Shown in pieces: positions 18,269 to 27,047 of a stretch of 46,544 nucleotides of DNA (position 1 is its first letter; each line of letters opens with the position of its first letter). Location: NCBI GenBank assembly GCA_021781495.1, contig JAJXWS010000018.1, positions 1 to 46,544 on the forward strand, written 5' to 3'. The notes below the pieces were generated by a model that saw only the letters and a list, made by a program, of their open reading frames with translations, made no database searches and was not told the origin of the DNA. The position numbers and the translations under genes are program-made. This DNA is from Acidobacteriota bacterium. Its GTDB lineage: Bacteria; Acidobacteriota; Terriglobia; Terriglobales; Acidobacteriaceae.

Positions 18269-21200
18269 CGACAGAGAATCCGAAACACGCCGGGCTGGGA
18301 CTGGCCGGACGGCTGGCCCATGCCTTTCTCAACTCCAAGCTGACGCCGCTGTTTGTTGTGGCGTCGCTGGCGCTGGGCGTCTTCTCCGTTGCGGTGATTC
18401 CGAGGGAAGAAGACCCGCAGATCCTTGTGCCGATGCTGGACATCACGACGGCGATGCCGGGTGCGTCGCCGGCTGAGGTGGAGCAGCGCGTCACCATGCC
18501 GATCGAGACGATGGTGCACGAGATCTCCGGCGTGGAGTATGTCTACTCGACATCGAGCCCGGGGCAGAGCCTGGTGATTGTGCGCTTCCTGGTAGGCACG
18601 CCGCAGGAAGATGCGCTGATCAAGGTTTACAGCAAGCTCTACTCCAACCTGGACCGCATGATTCCGGGCGTCTCTCAGCCCATCATCAAGGCTCGCTCGA
18701 TTGATGACGTGCCGATTCTGTCGCTCACGCTGTGGGGCGCGCACTACAACGGTTATCAGCTCCGCGCGATTGCGGATGAGGTGCAGCACAACATTCAGCA
18801 GACGCCGGACGTCTCAGAGAGCACGGTGATCGGCGGGCTGCCGCGCACCATGCGCGTGATGCTGAGCACGGCCAAGCTGAATGCCTACGGGCTTTCGCCG
18901 CTGGCGATTGTCGGTCATCTGCAGGCGGCCAACGCCAAGCTGCAGGCGGGCAGCTTTGCGGAGAACAACCAGGAGATCCGGGTGGATGCGGGCGACCTGT
19001 TCACCAGCCGCAAGGACCTGGAGTCCGTGGTGGTGGCGGTCGATCACGGGCGGCCTGTGTATCTGCGCGATGTTGCCGACCAGATACTTGATGGCCCATC
19101 AGACCCGGCCAATTACGTGCTCTTCGGCACGACGAACTCCAGCGCCGGACCGAACCAGGTTGCGCAGCAGTATCCCGCGGTGACCGTGACTGTGGCCAAG
19201 CGCAAGGGAACCAACGCAACCGACATTGCCAATGCCGTGCTGAAGCGCGTGCAGGAGATGAAGGGCGTCCAGATTCCCAACGACGTTACGGTTACGACGA
19301 CGCGCAACTACGGCGACACAGCCAAGGCCAAGTCCGATGAGTTGCTGGAGCACCTGCTGCTGGCCACGCTGTCGGTGACGTTTCTGATTGCGCTCTTTCT
19401 TGGCTGGCGCGAGTCCGGCGTGGTGCTGCTGGCCATTCCTGTAACGCTGGCGCTCACCATGTCCATCTTTTACTTTCTGGGCTACACCATCAATCGCGTC
19501 ACCCTGTTTGCGCTGATCTTCTCTATCGGCATCCTGGTGGACGACGCCATTGTGGTGGTGGAGAACATGGTGCGGCACTTCCGGCTGCCGGAGAATCAGC
19601 ATCGCCCGTGCAGCGACGTGACGGTGGAGGCGGTTGCCGAGGTGGGCAATCCCACCATTCTGGCCACCTTTGCCGTGATTGCGGCTGTGCTTCCCATGGC
19701 CTTTGTCCGCGGCCTGATGGGCCCGTACATGCGGCCCATTCCGGTGGGCGCGTCGGCGGCCATGCTGTTCTCGCTGATGGTGGCCTTTGTGGTGTCGCCG
19801 TGGGCTGCAATGCGGCTGCTGGGCAAGCACCTGGGCGGAGCGCGCACCCTGGAGCCAGAGCAGGAGAACTGGAGAACGCGGCTCTACCGGCGCGTGATGA
19901 CGCCGTTGATTGCTTCCGCCAGAAACCGCATGCTGTTTTTCATCGCCGTGATTGTGCTGCTGCTCATCTCGGTTGCGCTGGTTCCGCTGGGACTGGTGCG
20001 CGTGAAGATGCTGCCCTTCGACAACAAGAGCGAGCTGCAGGTGGTGGTGAACATGCCGGACGGCACGCCGCTGGAGCAGACGCTGCGCGTGGCGCAGGCG
20101 CTGGGCACCGAGCTGGCTCGCCAGCCGGAGGTGATCAACTACCAGGAGTATGCGGGGACATCGGGCCCGTACAACTTCAACGGCCTTGTGCGCCACTACT
20201 TCATGCGTCGCATGCCGAACCAGGCCGACATCCAGGTGAACCTGTTGCCTGCCAACAAGCGCAGTGCGCAGAGCCACGCCATTGCCAAGCGGCTGCGTCC
20301 GCTGCTGATTGCGATTGGCAACCAGTACGGCGCGCGCATCCAGGTGAGCGAGGTTCCGCCGGGACCGCCGGTGATCCAGACGCTGGTGGCCGAGGTGTAT
20401 GGGCCGGATCCGGACGGGCAGGTTCGCGTTGCCCAGCAGATCAAGTCCATCTTCCAGAGCACGCCGGGCGTGGTGGATACCGACTGGTATGTGGAGGACC
20501 CGCAGACCCAGCTGGCGATTCACGTGGACCAGGTGAAGGCCGCGCAGCATGGCATTGCGGTGGCGGACGTGGCCAAGGCGCTGACGCTTGCCACCTCGGG
20601 CATGGAGGTGGGCCTGCTGCACGACGGCAACTCGCGTGAGCCGATTCCGATGACGGTGCAGTTCACGCGTCCGGATCGCTCGTCCGAGCAGGCCCTAGAA
20701 AACATTCACCTGCCCGGAGCCGATGGCTCGATGGTCTCCCTGCGAGAGCTTGTGACCATCGATCACGAAACGATTCCGCGCAGCATCTACCACAAGAATC
20801 TGCGTCGCGTGGTGTACGTGACCGGCGATGTGGCCGGCGCGGAAGAGAGCCCCGTGTACGCGATTCTGAAGATGAACAAGCAGCTGGACAACCTGAAGCT
20901 GCCGGCCGGCTACACGCTCACGCGCTACAACGCGGAGATGCCTGAGTCGTCCGATCACTACTCGATGAAGTGGGACGGCGAATGGCAGATCACGATCGAG
21001 GTCTTCCGCGATCTGGGCCTTGCCTTTGCCGCAGTACTGGTGCTGATCTACGTGCTGGTGGTCGGCTGGTTCCGGTCCTTCATTGTGCCGCTGATCATCA
21101 TGGCGCCGATTCCGCTGACGCTGGTGGGCATTCTGCCCGCGCATGCGCTGATGGGCGCGTTCTTTACGGCAACGTCGATGATCGGCTTTATTGCCGGCGC

Positions 21201-21510
21201 CGGCATCATCGTGAGGAACTCGATCATCCTGGTGGACTTCATCGAGCTGCGACGCAGCCAGGGAGTGGAACTGGGTCAGGCAGTGATTGACGCAGGTGCG
21301 ATTCGCTTCCGCCCGATGCTGCTGACGGCAGCCGCCGTTGTGGTGGGCGCAAGCGTGATTCTGACGGACCCCATCTTCCAGGGACTTGCCGTATCGCTGA
21401 TTGCCGGGGCCATTGCATCCACGTTCCTTTCGTGGCCCACGATTCCGATTCTGTACTACATCGTTCACTCGCACACCAAGCAGGATATTTCCTGTGAATC
21501 TGAGAAATAA
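18265..21510 (+). CDS. RND-family efflux transporter permease (AcrB/CzcA superfamily)
   Basis: 1081 residues, standard length for the family. It has the two-fold RND plan: TM1, a large periplasmic loop, TM2-TM6, then TM7, a second loop and TM8-TM12. The TM4 proton-relay motif is [15 protein letters not shown] with Asp426 and Asp427, as in AcrB. The N-terminal region has PREEDPQI and [16 protein letters not shown], typical of the family. Proton-driven export of drugs or other small molecules is likely; the paired Asp and lack of CzcA-style metal motifs argue mildly against metal export. Followed after 14 bp by the DUF2892 gene in the same operon. Confidence 0.94.
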   Translation: MTTENPKHAGLGLAGRLAHAFLNSKLTPLFVVASLALGVFSVAVIPREEDPQILVPMLDITTAMPGASPAEVEQRVTMPIETMVHEISGVEYVYSTSSPGQSLVIVRFLVGTPQEDALIKVYSKLYSNLDRMIPGVSQPIIKARSIDDVPILSLTLWGAHYNGYQLRAIADEVQHNIQQTPDVSESTVIGGLPRTMRVMLSTAKLNAYGLSPLAIVGHLQAANAKLQAGSFAENNQEIRVDAGDLFTSRKDLESVVVAVDHGRPVYLRDVADQILDGPSDPANYVLFGTTNSSAGPNQVAQQYPAVTVTVAKRKGTNATDIANAVLKRVQEMKGVQIPNDVTVTTTRNYGDTAKAKSDELLEHLLLATLSVTFLIALFLGWRESGVVLLAIPVTLALTMSIFYFLGYTINRVTLFALIFSIGILVDDAIVVVENMVRHFRLPENQHRPCSDVTVEAVAEVGNPTILATFAVIAAVLPMAFVRGLMGPYMRPIPVGASAAMLFSLMVAFVVSPWAAMRLLGKHLGGARTLEPEQENWRTRLYRRVMTPLIASARNRMLFFIAVIVLLLISVALVPLGLVRVKMLPFDNKSELQVVVNMPDGTPLEQTLRVAQALGTELARQPEVINYQEYAGTSGPYNFNGLVRHYFMRRMPNQADIQVNLLPANKRSAQSHAIAKRLRPLLIAIGNQYGARIQVSEVPPGPPVIQTLVAEVYGPDPDGQVRVAQQIKSIFQSTPGVVDTDWYVEDPQTQLAIHVDQVKAAQHGIAVADVAKALTLATSGMEVGLLHDGNSREPIPMTVQFTRPDRSSEQALENIHLPGADGSMVSLRELVTIDHETIPRSIYHKNLRRVVYVTGDVAGAEESPVYAILKMNKQLDNLKLPAGYTLTRYNAEMPESSDHYSMKWDGEWQITIEVFRDLGLAFAAVLVLIYVLVVGWFRSFIVPLIIMAPIPLTLVGILPAHALMGAFFTATSMIGFIAGAGIIVRNSIILVDFIELRRSQGVELGQAVIDAGAIRFRPMLLTAAAVVVGASVILTDPIFQGLAVSLIAGAIASTFLSWPTIPILYYIVHSHTKQDISCESEK

Positions 21511-21524
21511 CAAGGAGAACTCTC

Positions 21525-21731
21525 ATGACCGTTGAACGCGCACTTCGCATGGCTGCAGGCATCGTGGTTCTGGTATCGCTTGCGCTGGCTCACTTTGTCT
21601 CACTGAACTGGCTGTGGCTGACAGCCTTTGTGGGCCTTAACCTGCTGCAGTCGGCCTTTACCAACTGGTGCCCCGCCATGATGATCTTCCGCGCGATAGG
21701 CCTGAAAGATGCAACCTGCGGGACCAAGTGA
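21525..21731 (+). CDS. DUF2892 (YgaP-like) small inner-membrane protein
   Basis: 68 residues after an AAGGAG site. The pattern is that of the DUF2892/YgaP transmembrane domain: MTVERALRMAAGIVVLVS, two hydrophobic segments (about 9-24 and 28-46), and the conserved NWCPAMMIFRAIGL ending. The family often carries this as the membrane half of a rhodanese (YgaP); here the rhodanese part is absent. It sits between an RND pump and a methyltransferase with tight spacing, so it is cotranscribed. Its role is unknown; the conserved Cys may be functional. Confidence 0.85.
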   Translation: MTVERALRMAAGIVVLVSLALAHFVSLNWLWLTAFVGLNLLQSAFTNWCPAMMIFRAIGLKDATCGTK

Positions 21732-21737
21732 GGACGC

Positions 21738-22322
21738 ATGACAGACAAGCGATTTGATGCGTCGCAGGCGCATCGGCTGGATGCGCCGGAACGGCTGACA
21801 TGGTTGCCTCCCGGCGAGGTGGTGCAGGCGCTGGGCATTCAGCCGGGCGACGTGATTGCCGACATCGGCGCGGGCACGGGATACTTTGCCCTGCCGATGG
21901 CAATCGCGGCGGGACCGCAAGGCAAGGTATTCGCCGTGGATGCGCAGGCGGAGATGCTGGGACATCTGCAGGAGAAGATCTCCAAGCACGAAGCAGAGGG
22001 CATTGAGCTGGTGCATGCGGAAGCGCACGCAACCGGCCTGCCCGCAGCAAGCTGCAACGTGGTCTTTCTGGCCAACGTGTGGCACGAGTTTGCCGATCGC
22101 GCCGCCGTGCTCGCCGAGGCCAAACGCATCCTGAAGCCCGCGGGACACATCGCCATTCTGGACTGGCGTCCGGATGTGGAGCGCGAGGCCGGACCGCCGC
22201 TCGATCACCGCATCCGCGCGGCAGATGCCGTGCAGGAACTCCAGGGCGCTGCGTTTGCAAAGGCAGGGCAGTGCAACATTGGCAAATATTCCTGGCTTGT
22301 CCAGGGGGAGTGGAAGGGATGA
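21738..22322 (+). CDS. Class I SAM-dependent methyltransferase
   Basis: 194 residues from ATG 21738, preceded by GTGAGGA. Motif I is ADIGAGTGYF (residues 41-50); an acidic residue of motif II is in FAVDAQAEML; the later VVFLANVWHEF and ILKPAGHIAILDW segments fit a UbiE/Methyltransf_11-like fold. The substrate is unknown. It follows the membrane protein by 6 bp and overlaps the next gene by 4 bp. Linkage to an RND pump might mean that it modifies a compound that the pump exports, or methylates a toxic metalloid; neither is shown by the sequence. Confidence 0.85.
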   Translation: MTDKRFDASQAHRLDAPERLTWLPPGEVVQALGIQPGDVIADIGAGTGYFALPMAIAAGPQGKVFAVDAQAEMLGHLQEKISKHEAEGIELVHAEAHATGLPAASCNVVFLANVWHEFADRAAVLAEAKRILKPAGHIAILDWRPDVEREAGPPLDHRIRAADAVQELQGAAFAKAGQCNIGKYSWLVQGEWKG

Positions 22323-22600
22323 CTGCCCGGAAACACTCCGCCGAGGCAGGGGCAACCCGGCCACGGCGGAGTGAGCAGGTGAAGGACGAGGTGTATCGCC
22401 AGATGTTTCGGCTGGAGGCGAGCCGTCCTGGCGCCGAGTTGGATCTAGCCCTTGCGCTGCTGCGCGCATGGATGGATGCGGAATCCAAACCCGAGAGCTG
22501 CGAGGAGCGGCAGTGGCTGCACAAGATTTGCCCCATATGCATTGCAATGATCGAGACTGCGATGCATCCGGGCAGCCCGTCGCGCTCCTGCGTGCAGTGA
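22319..22600 (+). CDS. Unknown 93-aa protein with CPIC motif
   Basis: Starts at ATG 22319 overlapping the methyltransferase stop (ATGA). The protein is charged at the N-terminus (KHSAEAGATRPRRSEQVKDE), mainly helical by composition, and holds four cysteines including C71-P-I-C74 within KICPICIAMIETA, plus C61 and C91. A small metal- or thiol-binding protein is possible. I recognise no family. Last gene of the RND operon; 96 bp separate it from the sigma gene. Confidence 0.7.
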   Translation: MTARKHSAEAGATRPRRSEQVKDEVYRQMFRLEASRPGAELDLALALLRAWMDAESKPESCEERQWLHKICPICIAMIETAMHPGSPSRSCVQ

Positions 22601-22667
22601 GCATGAAGACTGGCTCCGGCGTTCCGGCCCCAACCGGAGCAATGCGACGCGCGGCCAATGCAGCGAA

Positions 22668-22673
22668 TATACT
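22668..22673 (+). promoter_or_regulatory. Possible -10 box of the sigma factor gene
   Basis: TATACT at 22668-22673, 24 bp before the sigma ATG, would give a 5' leader of roughly 17 nt. No convincing -35 hexamer is visible at the standard distance, so this is tentative. Confidence 0.3.
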
Positions 22674-22696
22674 AGAGATGAGACGCACTTTTTCCC

Positions 22697-23614
22697 ATGC
22701 GCCCTGAACTGATACAAGCTGCAGAACTGTTGCAACGCAATACGCCCGAAGCTGTGGAAGAGGCGATCCGGTTGCTGCAGAACACGGTCTATTCCTTCAG
22801 CATGAAGGTCTGCGGGCATCCGGAGGATGCCGAGGACACCATGCAGGAGGTGCTGTACCGTTCGCTGGGCCATCTGGCCAAGATTCAGGACCCGCAGGCG
22901 CTGGCGGTGTGGCTTTACACGGTGACACGAAACCGCTGCTGGCGCATGCGCCGGAAACCGGCGAACACGCCGGCGCGCACGCTCTCACTGGATGAGCTGA
23001 TGCCGGATGATGCGGAGCTTGGCCGCCTGCTGCAGGATGCCGCGGAAGATCCGGAGGGCAACCTGCTGCACGCCGAGCGGCATCACCTGCTGCATGAAGC
23101 GGTGCTGCACATTCCGGCGCAGTTGCGGATTGTGCTGGTGCTGCACGACATGGAGGACCTGAACACGGACCAGGTTTCGCAGATACTCGATCTGCAGCCG
23201 GGAACGGTGCGGGTTCGGCTGCATCGCGCGCGACTGGCCGTGCGCAAGGAGATGGGCCGCGTGCTGGAAGGCGAAGCAGCGCAGGCGGAGGCACAGACCG
23301 CAACGAGCCGGAAGCGCGGCAAGACAAAGGCGGGCAAGCGCCCCACGGCGTGCAAGGAACTGTTCTCGAACCTCTCAGAGTATCTGGATGGGCGCGTGGA
23401 GCCGCGCACGTGCGAGGAGATGCAGGCGCACATTGAAGGATGTCCGTCCTGCGTGGCTTTTCTGCGCGACCTGCGCGCGGCCATTGACCGTTGCCGGGCG
23501 ATGGAGGTTCCGTGCGATCCGGCGGTGGCGCCGAGGCTTCGCTCCATTCTGACGCGCGAGTATCTGCGCATGCTGGGAATGGCGGTACCGGAGAGTACGC
23601 AGGCCGCGCTGTAA
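22697..23614 (+). CDS. ECF-type sigma-70 factor fused to a C-terminal zinc-finger (zf-HC2) anti-sigma-like domain
   Basis: 305 residues from ATG 22697. Sigma region 2 lies at about 20-88 (HPEDAEDTMQEVLYRSLGHL; AVWLYTVTRNRCWRMRR), region 4 at about 130-185 (LPGTVRVRLHRAR-like helix-turn-helix, here LQPGTVRVRLHRARLAVRKE). After a Lys/Arg/Thr-rich linker (195-216) comes CKELFSNLSEYLDGRVEPRT with Cys219, then Cys239, His245, Cys249 and Cys252, the HxxxCxxC zinc-binding pattern of ZAS-type anti-sigma factors. Normally the anti-sigma is a separate, often membrane, protein; here both functions appear in one soluble chain. It is followed by an osmC gene 49 bp downstream, so thiol or peroxide stress may be the signal. 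Confidence 0.88.
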   Translation: MRPELIQAAELLQRNTPEAVEEAIRLLQNTVYSFSMKVCGHPEDAEDTMQEVLYRSLGHLAKIQDPQALAVWLYTVTRNRCWRMRRKPANTPARTLSLDELMPDDAELGRLLQDAAEDPEGNLLHAERHHLLHEAVLHIPAQLRIVLVLHDMEDLNTDQVSQILDLQPGTVRVRLHRARLAVRKEMGRVLEGEAAQAEAQTATSRKRGKTKAGKRPTACKELFSNLSEYLDGRVEPRTCEEMQAHIEGCPSCVAFLRDLRAAIDRCRAMEVPCDPAVAPRLRSILTREYLRMLGMAVPESTQAAL

Positions 23615-23662
23615 CACAACGCCGGTCTTGTGGCTTTTAAGTAAGGAAGACTAAGGAGAAGC

Positions 23663-24073
23663 ATGGAAATTAAAGTCAAACATCTGGACCAGGTCCGGTT
23701 CGCGATTGAAGCGCGTTCGCACACGATCATCTGCGATCAGCCGACGGATAACGGCGGCGCGGATACGGGCATGACGCCACCCGAGTTTCTGCTGGCATCG
23801 CTGGGCTCTTGCGCGGCTTTTTATGCGGTGCAGTACCTGAGGACGCGGAACCTGGACCAGCAGAACGTGGAAGTGACGGTGACCGCAGAGAAGCTGAAGC
23901 CGCCGGCGCGGCTGGGCAACTTCCGCATCCAGGTGAATTGCCCGGTGCAACTTACGGAAGAGCAGACGCAGGGCCTGATCCGCTCTGTGCATCACTGCCT
24001 TGTGCACAACACGCTGCTGAATCCGCCGGAGATCAAGATTGAGCTGGCGATGGGCGAGCTTGCGGCGCAGTAA
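23663..24073 (+). CDS. OsmC family protein (peroxiredoxin-like)
   Basis: 136 residues from ATG 23663 with AAGGAG upstream. The two cysteines expected for OsmC/Ohr-type peroxide reductases are present: Cys50 in LASLGSCAAFYA and Cys112 in SVHHCLVHNTL. The sequence is closer to the YhfA-like OsmC branch than to Ohr. Such proteins reduce organic hydroperoxides or handle reactive sulfur species. Encoded right after the sigma/zinc-finger fusion and probably cotranscribed or controlled by it. Confidence 0.9.
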   Translation: MEIKVKHLDQVRFAIEARSHTIICDQPTDNGGADTGMTPPEFLLASLGSCAAFYAVQYLRTRNLDQQNVEVTVTAEKLKPPARLGNFRIQVNCPVQLTEEQTQGLIRSVHHCLVHNTLLNPPEIKIELAMGELAAQ

Positions 24074-24094
24074 AGTAGATTGAACGGCAGCGGA

Positions 24095-24142
24095 CGGCCT
24101 TGCTGCATCCGGCAGCACAGGACTGCGGATGCGGCAAGGCCG
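24095..24142. repeat. Long stem-loop between osmC and the LysR gene
   Basis: Arms CGGCCTTGCTGCATCCG (24095-24111) and CGGATGCGGCAAGGCCG (24126-24142) pair over 17 bp with one G-U or C-A position, around a 14-nt loop. No U-tract follows on either strand. It may end the osmC transcript or act in the LysR gene leader (42 bp before the start codon). Confidence 0.6.
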
Positions 24143-24184
24143 CGAGCTTCGCAATCGGAATCGCGGTAGAGGCCCGAGGATCGA

Positions 24185-25123
24185 ATGGCAAGCCTGGAAA
24201 ACTTTCGACTGGTCGTCTTCCGCACAGTCGCGGAGCAGTGCAGCTTTCGCAAAGCGGCGGAGGAACTCTACCTGACGCAGCCCGCGGTGAGCCTGCAGAT
24301 CAAGGCGCTGGAAGAGGACCTGGGCGTGCAACTGTTTGACCGCAGCGGGTCGCGCATTGCGCTGACGGCTGCGGGCAGAAAGCTGCTGGACTATGCGCAG
24401 CAGGTGAATGCGCTGCTGACCAGGGCCGAGCAGGAGGTGGCGGCGCTGAGCGGCGAGCATGCCGGGCACCTGGCGCTGGGCGCCTCCACCACGATTGCGC
24501 AGTATGTGCTGCCGAGACTGGTGAGCGAGTTTTGCCGCGAGCATACGCGCGTGCAGCCGACGCTGATCAGCGGCAACACGGAGCATATTGTGAGCGCCGT
24601 GGTGCAGCAGCAGATCGCGCTGGGGCTGATTGAGGGCCCTGCGCACAGCCGCGATGTGAAGACGGAGCCGTTCCTGCTGGATGAGCTTGTGCTGATTGCG
24701 CCGGCGGCGCATGAATGGGCGGAGCGCGGCACGATTCAGCCCGCGGAGATTCAAGAGACGCCTTTGCTGATGCGGGAGCGCGGCTCTGGAACGCGGCGCG
24801 TGATTGAGATTGCGCTGGAGCGGCACCACGTGAAGCGCTCTGCGCTGAAGATTGTGATGGAACTGGACTCCATTGAGGCCATCAAGTCCGCGGTGGAGGC
24901 GGGCCTGGGCGTGGGCTTTGTGTCCCGCTGGGCGCTGGCCAAGGATATGCGGCTGGGAAGCAGCTTCAAGATTGTCGAGATCGAAGGCTTGCGGATACGG
25001 CGCGATTTTCTGCTGGCGTATCTGTCCGGGCCGGGGCCGCAGGGGCTGGCGCAGGAGTTTCGCCGCTTTCTGTTTGCGCGCGCGGGTGCTCGCCGTGCGC
25101 AGCCCAAAAGCGCGCAGGCATAG
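24185..25123 (+). CDS. LysR family transcriptional regulator (YeiE/CysB-like)
   Basis: 312 residues from ATG 24185, with GAGG 6 bp upstream. The N-terminal winged helix-turn-helix is clear (FRTVAEQCSFRKAAEELYLT, then QPAVSLQIKALEEDLGVQLF, about residues 9-50), followed by a LysR substrate-binding domain (about 90-300). The pairing with a YeiH-type transporter gene 86 bp downstream mirrors yeiE-yeiH of enterobacteria, although there the two genes are usually divergent. It likely controls the transporter and may sense a sulfur oxyanion. Confidence 0.9.
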   Translation: MASLENFRLVVFRTVAEQCSFRKAAEELYLTQPAVSLQIKALEEDLGVQLFDRSGSRIALTAAGRKLLDYAQQVNALLTRAEQEVAALSGEHAGHLALGASTTIAQYVLPRLVSEFCREHTRVQPTLISGNTEHIVSAVVQQQIALGLIEGPAHSRDVKTEPFLLDELVLIAPAAHEWAERGTIQPAEIQETPLLMRERGSGTRRVIEIALERHHVKRSALKIVMELDSIEAIKSAVEAGLGVGFVSRWALAKDMRLGSSFKIVEIEGLRIRRDFLLAYLSGPGPQGLAQEFRRFLFARAGARRAQPKSAQA

Positions 25124-25209
25124 CGCCGCTCGCCTGCTGATAAAAACCGCAAATAGGCAATGAGGACTTCTGCTTGGACGCGCAGAATTTGCTGCGCCAT
25201 GCTTAAGTT

Positions 25210-26130
25210 GTGTCCAAGAATATTTTCTTTGCCGGATTGATCGTTGCTGCCAGCGGATTGCTTTCGCCGCCATTGGCGCTGGTGGCGGGGCTGGCCTACG
25301 GATTCACCTTTGCGCATCCCTACCATCTGGATGCGAAGCGCCTGTCGAAGCTGCTGCTGCAGGTTTCCGTGGTGGGTCTCGGCTTTGGCATGGATCTGCA
25401 CGAGGTGCTGCATGCCGGGCGCACAGGCTTTCTGTACACGGCGCTGAGCATCAGCTTTGCCATGCTGCTGGGCTGGGGGCTGGGCAAGGTGCTGCATGTG
25501 AAGCAGCGCATCTCGTTCCTCATCTCCACCGGCACGGCCATCTGCGGCGGTAGCGCCATTGCGGCGGTGGCTCCGGTGACGGACGCCAGCGAGGAAGAGA
25601 TTGCGGTTTCCCTGGGCACGGTGTTCGTGCTGAACTCGATTGCGCTGCTGGCCTTTCCGGCGATCGGCGTCATGCTGCACCTGACGCAGACACAGTTCGG
25701 GCTGTGGTCGGCGCTGGCCATCCACGACACCAGTTCCGTGGTGGGCGCGGCGGCCAAGTATGGCGCTGTGGCGCTGGCCGTGGGCACCACGGTCAAGCTG
25801 GCGCGCGCCTTGTGGATTGTGCCGATGTCGGTGGGGACATCGATGGTGCGCAAGAGCAAGGCAAAGATTCAGCTGCCGTGGTTCATCCTCTTCTTCTGCC
25901 TTGCCGCGGTGGCCAACACCTACCTGCCCGCGCTGCAACCGGCTTATGCGCAGATGAAGCATCTGGGCATCATCGGGCTGACGGTGACGCTATTCCTGAT
26001 CGGCACCGGACTCTCCGCAAAGACGCTGCGCGAGGTGGGTGTACGTCCTCTGCTGCAAGGAGTGCTGCTGTGGGTTGTGGTGGCTGCGGGCTCACTGGCG
26101 CTGATACGCGCCGGCTGGATCGCGCTGTAA
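25210..26130 (+). CDS. yeiH: YeiH/UPF0324 family putative sulfate exporter
   Basis: 306 residues. A TAA at 25204 closes the frame just upstream, so GTG 25210 is the first possible start; no ribosome-binding site is obvious, and the protein is slightly shorter than E. coli YeiH (about 350). It is a polytopic membrane protein with eight to ten hydrophobic segments. Family hallmarks are VSVVGLGFGMDL, ISTGTAICGGSAIAAVAPV, AIHDTSSVVGAA and GLTVTLFLIGTGLS. The Pfam family Cons_hypoth698 is annotated as putative sulfate exporter; experimental support is limited. It ends in a strong intrinsic terminator. Confidence 0.88.
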   Translation: MSKNIFFAGLIVAASGLLSPPLALVAGLAYGFTFAHPYHLDAKRLSKLLLQVSVVGLGFGMDLHEVLHAGRTGFLYTALSISFAMLLGWGLGKVLHVKQRISFLISTGTAICGGSAIAAVAPVTDASEEEIAVSLGTVFVLNSIALLAFPAIGVMLHLTQTQFGLWSALAIHDTSSVVGAAAKYGAVALAVGTTVKLARALWIVPMSVGTSMVRKSKAKIQLPWFILFFCLAAVANTYLPALQPAYAQMKHLGIIGLTVTLFLIGTGLSAKTLREVGVRPLLQGVLLWVVVAAGSLALIRAGWIAL

Positions 26131-26144
26131 ACCACGCGCGACAC

Positions 26145-26180
26145 GAGATACCCGGCCCCGGCGGCCGGGTATCTCTTTTT
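26145..26180 (+). terminator. Intrinsic terminator of the yeiH gene
   Basis: Perfect 13-bp stem GAGATACCCGGCC (26145-26157) and GGCCGGGTATCTC (26163-26175) with a 5-nt loop, followed at once by TTTTT (26176-26180). It lies 14 bp after the yeiH stop and points along the plus strand; the convergent gene gains no U-tract from it. Confidence 0.9.
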
Positions 26181-26203
26181 GCCCACCACTTTGCGCGCAG
26201 GCT

Positions 26204-26791
26204 TTAATTTGGCCCGGAGTCGCCCAGCAGATGCGACATGGTCTGGCTGTAGCCACGACGAAATGCCTCGCGATAGGCGCCCCACAGATCGCGCGGGACA
26301 TCATCGGGATGGCGAAACTCGTCGCGATTGTTCACATCCGGGCGGCGGTGATTGCCATAGTCCTTCCGCGCGCCCTCCATGCCATCGAGGAAGCCGCGAC
26401 GCTGGATCTGGTTGTAGGCGGAAGGGATCACGTCCCACCGGCCGGGCGCAGCGCCGCCGAGCAGGCGAGACATGGAAACGGTGTAGCCGCGACGAAAGCC
26501 CTCGCGATAGGGCTCCCAAAGCTCGGGCGGCATGTGCGGATTGAGATACTCCCAGCGGTTATTGACGTCCGGCTGGCGGTGATTGCCGTAGTCCTTGCGC
26601 GCGCCAATGAGCCCGTCGCGGAAGCCCTGGCGCTGCGCGTCGTTGTACCACCGGGGAGGCGCATCCGCGTCGTCGCGGCCGTACCCGGGTGGTGGAGGCC
26701 CATGCTGCGCGCTGGCCGGAACGGCGGCCACAAGCCCGCCCGCCAGCAACGCCACGAAAATCAGAAAGATGAGATAAGAAGTGCGTTTCAT
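26204..26791 (-). CDS. Exported protein with two tandem ~60-residue repeats (unknown function)
   Basis: 195 residues from ATG 26791, GAGG upstream; this start opens a signal peptide (MKRTSYLIFLIFVALLAGGL, cleavage near PASAQ, residue 29). After a Gly/Pro-rich segment come two homologous units: residues about 53-112 and 130-190. Both contain GF(R/L)DG, then GARKDYGNHR(Q/R)PDVNNR, a Pro-rich turn, (E/D)LW, YRE(G/A)FRRGY and a (M)S(R/H)LLG end. The units are about 70 percent identical by eye. The regular charged/aromatic spacing suggests a helical repeat facing the periplasm. I know no function for it. It is convergent with yeiH. Confidence 0.85.
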   Translation of the reverse strand: MKRTSYLIFLIFVALLAGGLVAAVPASAQHGPPPPGYGRDDADAPPRWYNDAQRQGFRDGLIGARKDYGNHRQPDVNNRWEYLNPHMPPELWEPYREGFRRGYTVSMSRLLGGAAPGRWDVIPSAYNQIQRRGFLDGMEGARKDYGNHRRPDVNNRDEFRHPDDVPRDLWGAYREAFRRGYSQTMSHLLGDSGPN

Positions 26792-27047
26792 AAGGAACCT
26801 CTTCGCGTGTGCATCCCGCGCGGCTGTCCGGCACGCAAGGATGTGACGCTGCGTGAATATCCACGGCCCGGCCAACCGGCTGATTTGGAAATCACGACGA
26901 TTGTATATAGCAACCCGGTTCGCAGGCATTTGTTCCCGGCACGGCGCAGGTATCGGGAGTAACCGGCGCCTGCCGCGTTGCCAGCGTTAAGCCGGCGTTT
27001 TACGGCTTGCCGGGAAGGCCGCGCGGCAGATGCTTTAGCATGGCCAC

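Noticed and set aside
19099-20622. A 507-residue minus-strand open frame inside the RND pump gene
   Set aside because: Fully antisense to a complete, motif-bearing transporter; composition is His/Gln/Arg-rich without any domain.
22726-22743. CTGTTGCAACGCAATAC near the start of the sigma gene, resembling the shared operator
   Set aside because: It lies inside the coding sequence (residues 11-16), and an extra base breaks the spacing between the core and AATAC; probably chance, though a motif scan should include it.
23651-25273. A 540-residue open frame on the minus strand across osmC, lysR and the yeiH start
   Set aside because: It opposes three well-supported plus-strand genes, has Arg/His-rich antisense composition and no known domain; high GC with codon bias leaves such frames open.
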